This document shows positions 26,970 through 34,847 of a stretch of DNA of 64,000 nt, piece by piece. The stretch's first letter is position 1. Each line of letters begins with the position of its first letter. The DNA comes from Flavobacterium suncheonense GH29-5 = DSM 17707. Lineage in GTDB: Bacteria; Bacteroidota; Bacteroidia; Flavobacteriales; Flavobacteriaceae. The DNA lies in assembly GCF_000430025.1 (NCBI RefSeq), contig NZ_AUCZ01000003.1:124001-188000 (forward strand), written 5' to 3'. The position numbers and the translations under genes are program-made. Under the pieces are notes generated by a model that saw nothing but the letters and a program-made list of their open reading frames with translations, was not told the DNA's origin and searched no databases.

Positions 26970-27230
26970 TTAATTACACATATATATAAATGCCAATTTT
27001 AGAGCTGTCAAAAGCTTCCATATTTTCAATTTGGAACGGAATTCAAAGAAATAGTTTATTTGTTAAAAAGTGTGCATTTTCAATTACTTCTTTGATGAAT
27101 AATATTACGTTTAGTCAGGCGTCATATCAAAAAAACCGAAACACATTGAAAGCCAACACCACTACTGCCGTTGGCAAATGGTCGAATTGGTTAAAAAGCC
27201 CTGTTCTTATTGGGACAGGGCTTTTTTTTA
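26970..27230 (+). ncRNA. Candidate denitrification-regulated small RNA
   Basis: A transcript of about 260 nt is predicted between the doubly regulated promoter (-7 box ending at 26964) and an intrinsic terminator at 27193-27229. Inside is a hairpin GCCAAC (27152-27157) / GTTGGC (27170-27175) with the 12-nt C-rich loop ACCACTACTGCC, which could expose a pairing seed. No known RNA family was recognised. A small protein from the ATG at 26990 cannot be fully excluded. Confidence 0.5.
27193..27229 (+). terminator. Strong terminator of candidate small RNA
   Basis: GCCCTGTTC (27198-27206) pairs with GGACAGGGC (27213-27221) with one G-T wobble, framed by AAAAA and a run of eight or more T. Confidence 0.9.
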
Positions 27231-27276
27231 ACTGTAAAAAACCAGTTGCCATAAGTATTTTTTTTAAGCTTTTATA

Positions 27277-27319
27277 TGATTATAATCATAAAAATTTAGT
27301 ATACCAATTCGTACTTTTA
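27277..27319 (+). promoter_or_regulatory. nos operon promoter with FNR-type site
   Basis: TGATTATAATCA (27277-27288), part of a 16-bp perfect palindrome, followed by TACTTTTA (27312-27319) starting 35 bp after the start of the site. No 7-6-7 motif is present. Confidence 0.75.
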
Positions 27320-27344
27320 CATAAACCTTTTAAATACTCAGAAT

Positions 27345-27833
27345 ATGAACAAGTTTTCTATTTATGCCGTCCTTTTCAGTTTTGCTTTTTTCGCCTCTTG
27401 CGGTGGAGATAAATCTAAATCCGGACAAGACGAGTCAAAACCGGTAACCGAAGAAACTGATGCACCCGCTTCAGATCCGTCCTCTTACGATCCTCACAGA
27501 GGTGAAGGAAAATTCGACAGTGTCGAACTGGGAGCTTCTTTAGATCAGGCAATGGCTTCCAAGGGAGAAGAAGTTGCAGGTGTGAAATGTACTTCCTGCC
27601 ATAAAATAACCGACGAAAAATTAGTAGGTCCGGGATGGAAAGGCGTAACCGAAAGAAGAAAACCCGAATGGATTATGAACTTTATCACCAATCCTGATCC
27701 GATGATTGATAAAGATCCGGAAGTACAGGCGCAGTTGGAAATCTGTTTGGTAAGAATGCCGAACCAAGGTCTTTCAGACGATGAAGCCAGAAGTATTCTG
27801 GAATACATGCGCAAAAATGATGGTGTAAAATAA
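27345..27833 (+). CDS. Cytochrome c lipoprotein of the nos operon
   Basis: 162 residues. The lipobox is FFASC, followed by an acidic/Ser-rich linker and a class I cytochrome c domain with CTSCHK (about residue 83) and a distal Met in VRMPNQGL. Sits directly upstream of nosZ, as do the NosC-type cytochromes of clade II clusters, so it is the likely electron donor of NosZ. First gene of the nos operon. Confidence 0.9.
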   Translation: MNKFSIYAVLFSFAFFASCGGDKSKSGQDESKPVTEETDAPASDPSSYDPHRGEGKFDSVELGASLDQAMASKGEEVAGVKCTSCHKITDEKLVGPGWKGVTERRKPEWIMNFITNPDPMIDKDPEVQAQLEICLVRMPNQGLSDDEARSILEYMRKNDGVK

Positions 27834-27900
27834 ACCTAAGCGGATAATCCTAATCAGGGAAATGTAAGATTAGGGTAATCTTAATCTAAATACATAAACA

Positions 27901-29877
27901 ATGAAAAATAAATTTCTGAAAGCAGTTTTTGCAATTGCTTTAGGGAGTGCTTTGCTTACTTCCTGCAAACCCAAAAGTTCCGGCGACGCTGTGAGTGGTG
28001 ATGCCGCACAAAAAGCTTATGTTGCTCCGGGTAAATACGACGAATTCTATAATTTCGTTTCCGGTGGTTTCAGCGGACAGCTGAGCGTTTACGGACTTCC
28101 AAGCGGAAGATTGTTCAGGGTAATCCCGGTTTTCTCGGTAGATCCGGAAAAAGGCTGGGGTTACAGTGAAGAAACCAAACCGATGTTAAACACTGCTCAA
28201 GGTTTTGTGCCTTGGGATGATTTACACCATACGGAAATGTCGCAAACCAATGGTGAAATAGACGGGCGCTGGGTTTTCGGTAACGCCAACAACACCCCGC
28301 GTATCGCCCGTATTGATCTGAAAACGTTCAAAACAGCAGAAATTATCGAATTGCCAAACAGTGGCGGAAATCACTCCTCGCCTTTCATAACCGAAAATAC
28401 GGAATATGTAGTGGCGGGAACACGCTTCAGTGTACCGGGAGATTATTCCAATGGAGATGTGCCTATCAATACGTATAAAGAAAACTTTAAAGGCCACATC
28501 AGTTTTGTGAAAGTCGGAAAAGAAGGCGAAATGGATTTGGCGTTCCAGATCGTAACACCTGGTGTTAACTTTGACCTTTCTCATGCCGGAAAAGGCAAAT
28601 CACACGGATGGTTCTTCTTCTCGTGTTACAACACCGAACAGGCCAATACGCTTTTAGAAGTTAACGCTTCTCAAAAAGACAAAGACTTTATCATGGCGGT
28701 AAACTGGAAAAAAGCCGAAGAATACATCAAAGCCGGTAAAGGGAAAAAACAATCGGTAAAATATGCTCACAACACTTGGGATGAAAAAACGCATACTGCA
28801 AAATCAGAAATCAAAACAGAAGTATTGGTTTTAGATTCTGCCGAACTGAAAGACATCTGTTATATGATTCCTTGTCCGAAATCACCTCACGGTTGTGATG
28901 TAGATCCAAGTGGTGAATTCATCGTAGGTTCCGGAAAACTGGCTGCACTAATCCCAGTATTCAGCTTTGACAAAATGCAATCTGCCATCGCGTCAAAACA
29001 GTTTGAGGGCGATTATGGCGGAATTCCGGTAATCAAATACGAAGCGGCTCTTCACGGAGAAGTACAAAAACCAGGTTTAGGTCCTTTACACACAGAGTTT
29101 GACGGAAAAGGAAGTGCCTATACGACTATGTTCGTTTCTTCCGAAGTAGTGAAATGGGATATCAAAACGTTAAAAGTGCTGGACAGAGTTCCTACGTATT
29201 ATTCCGTTGGTCACTTAATGATTCCGGGTGGTGACAGTAAAAAGCCGTTTGGAAAATACATGGTTGCCTACAACAAAATCACGAAAGACCGCTACTTGCC
29301 AACCGGTCCTGAGTTAGCACAAAGTGCACAGATCTTCGACATCAGCGGGGACAAAATGAAATTGATTCTGGATTTCCCAACCATCGGAGAACCACACTAT
29401 GCACAGGCAGCACCGGCCGATCTTATCCGAAACAACGGACAGTTGAAATTCTATAAAATCGCAGACAACAATCACCCGTATGCCACCAAAGGCGAAAAAG
29501 AATCCAAAGTGGTTCGGGAAGGAAATAAAGTACACGTTTACATGACCTCAATCCGTTCTCACTTTGCTCCGGATAATATTGAAGGGATTAAGTTAGGCGA
29601 CGAAGTGTATTTCCACGTTACGAATCTTGAGCAGGACTGGGATGTTCCGCACGGATTTGCCATCAAAGGTGCCGATAACGGAGAATTGCTGATCATGCCG
29701 GGTGAAACTACAACCTTAAAATGGGTGCCTAAAAAAGTGGGAATGTATCCGATGTACTGTACCGATTTCTGTAGTGCGCTCCACCAGGAAATGTCGGGTT
29801 ACGTCAGAGTTTCCCCTGCCGGAAGTAATGTACCGATATCGTATAGTGTAGGTACCAATCTGCCTGCGACAAAATAA
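27901..29877 (+). CDS. nosZ: Nitrous oxide reductase, clade II, lipoprotein form
   Basis: Reduces N2O to N2. 658 residues. The N-terminus is a Sec-type lipoprotein signal (ALLTSCKP), with no twin-Arg motif, which marks clade II and implies membrane anchoring. The seven-bladed propeller with the CuZ His (WDDLHHTEMSQ, GGNHSSPF, DLSHAGKGKSHGWFF, PKSPHGCDV, GPLHTEFD) is followed by the CuA cupredoxin with YCTDFCSALHQEMSGY. Preceded by a cytochrome and followed by accessory genes. Confidence 0.97.
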   Translation: MKNKFLKAVFAIALGSALLTSCKPKSSGDAVSGDAAQKAYVAPGKYDEFYNFVSGGFSGQLSVYGLPSGRLFRVIPVFSVDPEKGWGYSEETKPMLNTAQGFVPWDDLHHTEMSQTNGEIDGRWVFGNANNTPRIARIDLKTFKTAEIIELPNSGGNHSSPFITENTEYVVAGTRFSVPGDYSNGDVPINTYKENFKGHISFVKVGKEGEMDLAFQIVTPGVNFDLSHAGKGKSHGWFFFSCYNTEQANTLLEVNASQKDKDFIMAVNWKKAEEYIKAGKGKKQSVKYAHNTWDEKTHTAKSEIKTEVLVLDSAELKDICYMIPCPKSPHGCDVDPSGEFIVGSGKLAALIPVFSFDKMQSAIASKQFEGDYGGIPVIKYEAALHGEVQKPGLGPLHTEFDGKGSAYTTMFVSSEVVKWDIKTLKVLDRVPTYYSVGHLMIPGGDSKKPFGKYMVAYNKITKDRYLPTGPELAQSAQIFDISGDKMKLILDFPTIGEPHYAQAAPADLIRNNGQLKFYKIADNNHPYATKGEKESKVVREGNKVHVYMTSIRSHFAPDNIEGIKLGDEVYFHVTNLEQDWDVPHGFAIKGADNGELLIMPGETTTLKWVPKKVGMYPMYCTDFCSALHQEMSGYVRVSPAGSNVPISYSVGTNLPATK

Positions 29878-29888
29878 CTTTAACATCA

Positions 29889-29920
29889 AAAAGGGGCAAT
29901 TGTAAGTTGTCCCTTTTTTT
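29889..29920 (+). terminator. Terminator/attenuator after nosZ
   Basis: GGGGCAA (29893-29899) pairs with TTGTCCC (29907-29913) with one G-T wobble, followed by a T run. It lies between nosZ and the accessory genes, so read-through is needed for the latter unless there is another promoter. Confidence 0.7.
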
Positions 29921-29932
29921 AACTCTTTTATC

Positions 29933-30520
29933 ATGACATCAACAAAAATCTCCCTCATAGCTAAGGTATTGCTTTTCATTATTGCAGCCTTGTTTGTAGG
30001 TTCCATATTTGTACCCATGTGGCAAATTGAACTGAACGCCCCGCAATATCCTGAAGGATTGGTTTTAAAATTACATGCCGATAAAATTGGCGGCGATGTC
30101 GAAATCATCAACGGATTAAACCATTACATCGGAATGGCTACCTTACACACTGAAAATTTTATCGAATTCAAAATATTGCCGTATGTTTTTGCAGCGTTTG
30201 GTTTGGTTTCACTGCTCCTGATTTTCATTGCAAAACGAAAAGCTGTATTGGTTTTTTTCCTATCTTACGTTGTTTTCGTTGCCTTGGCAGGAATTGATTT
30301 TTACCGTTGGAATTACGAATACGGTCACAATCTCGATCCGAATGCCGCCATTCGGGTGCCGGGCATGGCCTATCAGCCGCCGCTTATCGGATACAAACAA
30401 CTGTTAAATTTCGGAGCGTATTCCATCCCTGATACCGGAGGCTGGATGCTTGCTGCGGCTGGTTTGCTCCTCTTCGCAATTGTTTTTAAAGAATATAATT
30501 TATTTAAGAAGAAAAATTAA
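29933..30520 (+). CDS. nos-cluster membrane protein (NosB-like position)
   Basis: 195 residues with four TM helices (near residues 8-26, 71-91, 95-114 and 166-184) and a periplasmic loop containing YPEGLVLKLHADKIGG and GLNHYIGM. It has no known catalytic motif. Clade II clusters commonly have an integral membrane protein right after nosZ (NosB in Wolinella); position and topology fit, but sequence identity to NosB was not checked. Confidence 0.7.
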   Translation: MTSTKISLIAKVLLFIIAALFVGSIFVPMWQIELNAPQYPEGLVLKLHADKIGGDVEIINGLNHYIGMATLHTENFIEFKILPYVFAAFGLVSLLLIFIAKRKAVLVFFLSYVVFVALAGIDFYRWNYEYGHNLDPNAAIRVPGMAYQPPLIGYKQLLNFGAYSIPDTGGWMLAAAGLLLFAIVFKEYNLFKKKN

Positions 30521-30533
30521 AAATATCCCCATT

Positions 30534-30965
30534 ATGAAAAGAGTTGCGTTTATTCTGTTTACAATTTGTGTTCTGAATTCCTGCAATTCAAACGAACCCA
30601 AACCCATAAAAATTAATTCCGACGGTTGCGATAACTGCAAAATGACCATTTCCAGCGGAAAATTCGGAGCCGAACTGATTACGGAAAAAGGACGTCATTA
30701 CAAATTTGACGATATTTCCTGTATGCTGAAATTCGCCAAATCCGGAACAAGCGTTCCTGCAAAAGCCTTTTATGTTAACGATTATCTCCAGGACAACACT
30801 TTAATTCCGGCTGAAAAAGCGTTTTATTTAAAGGACGGAGCCATTAACAGCCCCATGAGAGGAAACAAAGCCGCATTTTCCACCAAACAGGAAGCGGAAC
30901 AATACAAATCCAAATTAAATGCCACTCCCGCAACCTGGGATGACATTTATAATTCGTTTCAATGA
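30534..30965 (+). CDS. nosL: NosL copper lipoprotein
   Basis: Binds Cu(I) and helps build the CuZ centre. The start is taken at ATG 30534, which gives a lipobox signal (CVLNSC); the longer ORF from 30450 overlaps the upstream gene. NosL marks: DGCDNCKMTISSGKFGAEL (Cys and Met for copper) and KFDDISCMLKF. Its stop overlaps the nosD start (ATGA). Confidence 0.93.
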   Translation: MKRVAFILFTICVLNSCNSNEPKPIKINSDGCDNCKMTISSGKFGAELITEKGRHYKFDDISCMLKFAKSGTSVPAKAFYVNDYLQDNTLIPAEKAFYLKDGAINSPMRGNKAAFSTKQEAEQYKSKLNATPATWDDIYNSFQ

Positions 30966-32194
30966 AAATAATTCTCATAGCATATTTTCTTTCCCTTTCT
31001 TTATGGTGTCAGGCCAAAACGATAGTGGTGGGAAAAAATCAGTCCGTAAAAAGCATCACGGCTGCCGTTGCACAATCTTCGGACGGCGATACGATTGTCG
31101 TTGATTACGGAATTTACAAGGAAGGACGCCTGCTGATAAACAAAGAAATCCTTCTTATCGGTAAAAATTTCCCCATTATTGACGGGGAACACAAATCGGA
31201 AATCATATCCGTAAACGCTCACAAGGTTACCATTAAAGGTTTTAAAATCATTAATTCGGGACATGCGGCACTGGAAGATCCTTGCGCGATACGCGTGTAT
31301 GACAAAAGTGATGTGGTGATTGAAAACAACATCCTCGACAATAATTTCTTTGGCATTTACATCCAAAACAGCAAAAACTGTCGGGTAAAAAACAACATCA
31401 TCAGAGCCTACGGGAAGGAAGAACAACTTATCGGCAACGGAATCCACTGTTGGAAAAGTGACAACCTGCAGATTATCGGCAACAAAATATCCGGTCATCG
31501 CGACGGCATCTATTTTGAATTTGTAACGCATTCGGTAATCTGGCGCAACATTTCTTTCAACAATATCCGCTACGGACTGCATTTTATGTTTTCCAACGAC
31601 GATGCCTACATTACGAATGTATTCAGAGATAACGGTGCCGGCGTGGCGGTGATGTTCACCAGAAACGTAAAAATGTTTAACAATTATTTTGAGGAAAACT
31701 GGGGCGATTCGGCCTACGGATTATTGCTAAAAGAAATCTCCGACAGTTACATCTTCAACAATCGTTTTTCCAGAAACACTTCCGGAATTTTCATGGAAGG
31801 TACCTCGCGGATAAAAGTGGAGAAAAACGTGTTTCAATCGAACGGCTGGGGCATGAAAATCCAGGCCAGTTGCATGGAGAACGAGATTGTAAACAACAAT
31901 TATCTTAAGAACACTTTCGACATCAGCACCAACGGAAGTTTGGTTTTAAACACCTTCAACAGCAATTATTGGGACAAATACGAAGGCTATGACCTGGACA
32001 GAAACGGAATTGGCGATGTTCCTTATCATCCGCTGAGTTTGTTTGCCGTGCTTACCGAAAATAATCCGTCCGCGATGCTGCTGTACCGGAGTTTCATGAT
32101 TACCCTTTTAGACAAATCCGAAAAAGTACTGCCGAGTATCACCCCGGATAATTTTATTGACAATTCGCCCTTAATGAAGTCGTTGCCTCTATGA
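30962..32194 (+). CDS. nosD: NosD periplasmic copper-maturation protein
   Basis: 410 residues. The signal peptide (ending CQA) is followed by a right-handed beta-helix of CASH repeats (VIENNILDNNFFGIYIQNS, CRVKNNIIRAYG, IIGNKISGHRDGIYFEF, SNDDAYITNVFRDNGAGVAV). NosD works with the NosFY ABC complex to deliver copper or sulfide to NosZ. Start and stop overlap nosL and nosF by 4 bases each. Confidence 0.94.
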   Translation: MKIILIAYFLSLSLWCQAKTIVVGKNQSVKSITAAVAQSSDGDTIVVDYGIYKEGRLLINKEILLIGKNFPIIDGEHKSEIISVNAHKVTIKGFKIINSGHAALEDPCAIRVYDKSDVVIENNILDNNFFGIYIQNSKNCRVKNNIIRAYGKEEQLIGNGIHCWKSDNLQIIGNKISGHRDGIYFEFVTHSVIWRNISFNNIRYGLHFMFSNDDAYITNVFRDNGAGVAVMFTRNVKMFNNYFEENWGDSAYGLLLKEISDSYIFNNRFSRNTSGIFMEGTSRIKVEKNVFQSNGWGMKIQASCMENEIVNNNYLKNTFDISTNGSLVLNTFNSNYWDKYEGYDLDRNGIGDVPYHPLSLFAVLTENNPSAMLLYRSFMITLLDKSEKVLPSITPDNFIDNSPLMKSLPL

Positions 32195-32916
32195 TACAGA
32201 TTACAGATTTAAATAAAAAATTCGGAAAGCTGGAAGTGCTCAAAAATGTAAACCTCAACTGCAATAAAGGTGAGTGTATTGCATTAATTGGCCCTAACGG
32301 CTGTGGAAAAACAACTCTGATAAAATCGATATTGGGAATGGTCCTTCCGGATAAAGGACTCATCACTTTTAACGAAAAACCGATTAAAAAAGAATACCTG
32401 TACCGGGAAAAAATCGGTTATATGCCACAAATCGGGCGTTATCCGGACAACATGACGATTGGCCAGGTTATCGAGATGATCAAACAAATCCGGAACACCG
32501 ATCAGGAACTGGATGAAGACCTGCTGAAAGCCTTCGAACTGGAAAAGATGTCCGACAAAAAAATGCGCACCCTTTCCGGAGGAACCACACAAAAAGTGAG
32601 TGCCACACTGGCGTTTTTGTTCAATCCCGATGTACTGATTTTAGATGAGCCTACCGCCGGCCTGGACCCGCTGGCCTCCGAAATCCTGAAAGACAAAATC
32701 ATCCGGGAAAAAGAAAAAGGAAAACTGATTTTAATCACTTCGCACCTTCTGAGTGAGCTGGATGATTTGATTACCGAAATTATTTTCATGCAGGAAGGAA
32801 ATGTTCTTTTTCATAAAAACATAGCCGAATTGAAATCGGAAACGCACGAACACAAAATATCAAAAGCGATTGCTAAAATTTTAAAGCGCACAAGAAAAAA
32901 TGAACCGAATCATTAA
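32191..32916 (+). CDS. nosF: NosF ABC transporter ATPase
   Basis: 241 residues. Walker A GPNGCGKTTL, Q-loop MPQIGRYPDNMT, signature LSGGTTQKV, Walker B VLILDEPTAGLDP and switch His LITSHLLSEL are all intact. Partner of NosY and NosD. The gene overlaps nosY by 17 bases. Confidence 0.95.
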   Translation: MIQITDLNKKFGKLEVLKNVNLNCNKGECIALIGPNGCGKTTLIKSILGMVLPDKGLITFNEKPIKKEYLYREKIGYMPQIGRYPDNMTIGQVIEMIKQIRNTDQELDEDLLKAFELEKMSDKKMRTLSGGTTQKVSATLAFLFNPDVLILDEPTAGLDPLASEILKDKIIREKEKGKLILITSHLLSELDDLITEIIFMQEGNVLFHKNIAELKSETHEHKISKAIAKILKRTRKNEPNH

Positions 32917-33667
32917 AATCATTTTACTGGATATTCTCAAAAACAAAATCGTTTTAGGCTACACGCTTATTCTTGCGATACTGTCCTGGAGTTCGTTTGC
33001 TTTGGAAGACAATTCCGCAAAAGGACTGCTCACCATTTTGAATGTGATTTTGTTTACCGTACCCTTAGTATCCATTCTTTTCTCAACGATTTACCTTTAC
33101 AACAGTTCCGAATTCATCGAACTCCTTTTGAGTCAGCCGGTGAAACGCCAGAAAATATGGTTCAGTCTGTTTATCGGTCTTTCTTCGTCTATGGTTTTTT
33201 CTTTTTTGGCCGGAGCCGGAATTCCTTTATTAATCAATGCTACAGACAGTGTTGGTGTCATGATGATAATCGTGGGATGTTTGGTATCGGTCGTTTTTGT
33301 CGCCTTGGCATTTCTGAGTTCCATTCTCACAAGAGACAAGGCCAAAGGTATCGGAATTGCCATCATAATCTGGCTGTATTTTGCCTTGCTGTTTGACGGC
33401 ATGGTGCTGTTTTTATTGTTTCAGTTTGCCGATTATCCCATTGAAACTGCCATGGTTGGCATTACCGGATTAAGCCCCATTGATTTGGCGCGGATTCAAA
33501 TACTGCTGCATCTCGACGTTTCTGCCATGATGGGATATACAGGAGCCATTTTCAAAGACTTTTTCGGCACATCGGTTGGGTTAATTGTTTCCTTTTTGTT
33601 ATTGTCACTGTGGGCCGTCGTTCCGTTTTACATTTCTCTTAAAAAATTTAACCGGAAAGATTTATAA
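32900..33667 (+). CDS. nosY: NosY ABC transporter permease
   Basis: 255 residues with six TM helices of the ABC-2 type: IVLGYTLILAILSWSSF, ILNVILFTVPLVSILFSTIYLYNSSEFIELLLSQPVKR, then helices in the SSMVFSFLAGAG and VGCLVSVVFVALAFLSSI parts and a final VSFLLLSLWAVVPFYISL. The ELLLSQPVKR loop is typical of NosY. Ends the nos operon. Confidence 0.94.
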   Translation: MNRIIKIILLDILKNKIVLGYTLILAILSWSSFALEDNSAKGLLTILNVILFTVPLVSILFSTIYLYNSSEFIELLLSQPVKRQKIWFSLFIGLSSSMVFSFLAGAGIPLLINATDSVGVMMIIVGCLVSVVFVALAFLSSILTRDKAKGIGIAIIIWLYFALLFDGMVLFLLFQFADYPIETAMVGITGLSPIDLARIQILLHLDVSAMMGYTGAIFKDFFGTSVGLIVSFLLLSLWAVVPFYISLKKFNRKDL

Positions 33668-33721
33668 AGCCCGAAAGTGATTTTTCGCATTTGAATTTTC
33701 TGATCCGTTATCCTTTTTAGT

Positions 33722-34099
33722 ATGAAAAAAGACATCAAGAATAGAAAAGACATTGAAAAATTAGTAGATGCTTTTTATGAAAAAGTAAAAACCGATACGG
33801 TAATAGGCTATTTATTTAACGATGTGGCGCAGGTGAATTGGAACAACCATTTACCCAAAATGTATGATTTCTGGGAAAACATTCTTTTTCACAACGGCAA
33901 TTACAACGGTAATCCAATGGTTGTACACCAAGAGCTGCATAAAAAAAGCACCATGACCCAGCAGCATTTCCAACATTGGATAACGCTGTTTAAAACTACG
34001 GTAGACGAATTATTTTCGGGTGTAAAAGCAGAAGAAATAAAAGACAGGGCTTTCAACATTGCCAATGCGCTAATGGAGAAAACGCTTTACGCGAATTGA
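33722..34099 (+). CDS. Group III truncated hemoglobin
   Basis: 125 residues of 2-on-2 globin: KDIEKLVDAFYEKVKTD at helix A-B, WNNHLPKMYDFWENILF, and the proximal His in VVHQELHKKSTMTQQHFQHWITLF. Small globins of this group bind O2 or NO. It lies 54 bases after nosY and probably protects against NO. An imperfect FNR-like site upstream was judged too weak to annotate. Confidence 0.9.
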   Translation: MKKDIKNRKDIEKLVDAFYEKVKTDTVIGYLFNDVAQVNWNNHLPKMYDFWENILFHNGNYNGNPMVVHQELHKKSTMTQQHFQHWITLFKTTVDELFSGVKAEEIKDRAFNIANALMEKTLYAN

Positions 34100-34118
34100 G
34101 GTTCAGGAGCGGCCATGA

Positions 34119-34152
34119 AAAAAGCGCTAACTTAAAAAAATTAACGCTTTTT
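34119..34152 (+). terminator. Terminator after the hemoglobin gene
   Basis: AAAAAGCG (34119-34126) pairs with CGCTTTTT (34145-34152), extended by TAA/TTA across one mismatch. Confidence 0.65.
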
Positions 34153-34197
34153 CCTGAACACAATACTAGAAAAGGAAACTTGAATTAATAATTACTC

Positions 34198-34749
34198 TTA
34201 TTTAGGCAACAGTACGTCTCCAATTACATGAATGATTCCGTTGGACGTTTCAATGGAAGCTACTATTTCCGAGCCGTTTACATACGTTTTCCCGTCTTTT
34301 TTAGTGATTTTCACTTTCTTGGGATTTACCATTTCAAATTCCTGACCGTCCTGCATGTAATCGGTTTTCAGAACCCCCACGTAGGTATGGTATTCCAGAA
34401 TCGATTTTAACTCATCTTTCTTTTCGGGTTTTAACAATCCTTCCACGGTTCCGGCAGGTAATTTATCGAAAGCGGCATTGGTGGGTGCAAAAACGGTAAA
34501 AGGCCCGGCGTTGCTTAAAGCATCTACTAACCCGGCGGCTTTTACGGCGGTTACCAAAGTGGAATGCTCTTTACTGCCAACGGCTGTCTGCACAATGTTC
34601 GGATTTGACACCTCATCAACAACGCCGGATTGCCCGACACTTTCTGTTGCGGATGGGTCTTCTGCAGACTGTGCACTTTTTTCGGATTCTTTACAGCCAA
34701 AAACAGCCAATAAACTGGCCAGTACAAGAATTTTAACTGATTTTTTCAT
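34198..34749 (-). CDS. Fasciclin-domain lipoprotein
   Basis: 183 residues. The lipobox is LLAVFGC; after an acidic/Ser-rich linker comes one FAS1 domain (STLVTAVKAAGLVDALSNAGPFTVFAPTNAAFDKLP, LKSILEYHTYVG, and the end SNGIIHVIGDVLLPK). FAS1 domains are usually adhesion modules and some bacterial ones bind small ligands. It has its own FNR-type promoter, so it is expected to be induced with the nos genes, which is unexpected for a surface protein. Confidence 0.88.
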   Translation of the reverse strand: MKKSVKILVLASLLAVFGCKESEKSAQSAEDPSATESVGQSGVVDEVSNPNIVQTAVGSKEHSTLVTAVKAAGLVDALSNAGPFTVFAPTNAAFDKLPAGTVEGLLKPEKKDELKSILEYHTYVGVLKTDYMQDGQEFEMVNPKKVKITKKDGKTYVNGSEIVASIETSNGIIHVIGDVLLPK

Positions 34750-34786
34750 ACTGAATTTCTTTTTTTAAGTATTCGGATTTATACGG

Positions 34787-34829
34787 GAAAGGTATAACCA
34801 ATTTGCTTATTCTCTTATGATTATGCTCA
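34787..34829 (-). promoter_or_regulatory. Fasciclin gene promoter with FNR-type site
   Basis: Minus-strand site TGAGCATAATCA (34829 to 34818; one half-site deviates), with TACCTTTC (34794 to 34787) as a -7 element starting 35 bp downstream of the start of the site. Confidence 0.6.
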
Positions 34830-34847
34830 TAGAGTAACTTTTTTTTT

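Larger units (their letters stand above)
26904..27344 (+). other. Non-coding region between nor and nos operons
   Basis: 441 bases without a convincing gene. It holds a complete regulated promoter (26921-26964), a candidate small RNA ending in a strong terminator (about 26970-27230), and the nos promoter (27277-27319). An open frame from 26990 reads through the terminator and into the next gene without a stop and is not believed to be coding. Confidence 0.75.

Noticed and set aside
26990-27412. Open frame of 140 codons in the nor-nos spacer
   Set aside because: It runs through a strong terminator hairpin, the nos promoter and the start of the next gene, and the product has no coherent domain. 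The region is better explained as a non-coding RNA plus a promoter.
33678-33720. FNR-like site TGATTTTTCGCA before the truncated hemoglobin gene
   Set aside because: One half-site is poor and no TAnnTTTG-like box lies at 35-36 bp; the gene may instead be read through from nosY.
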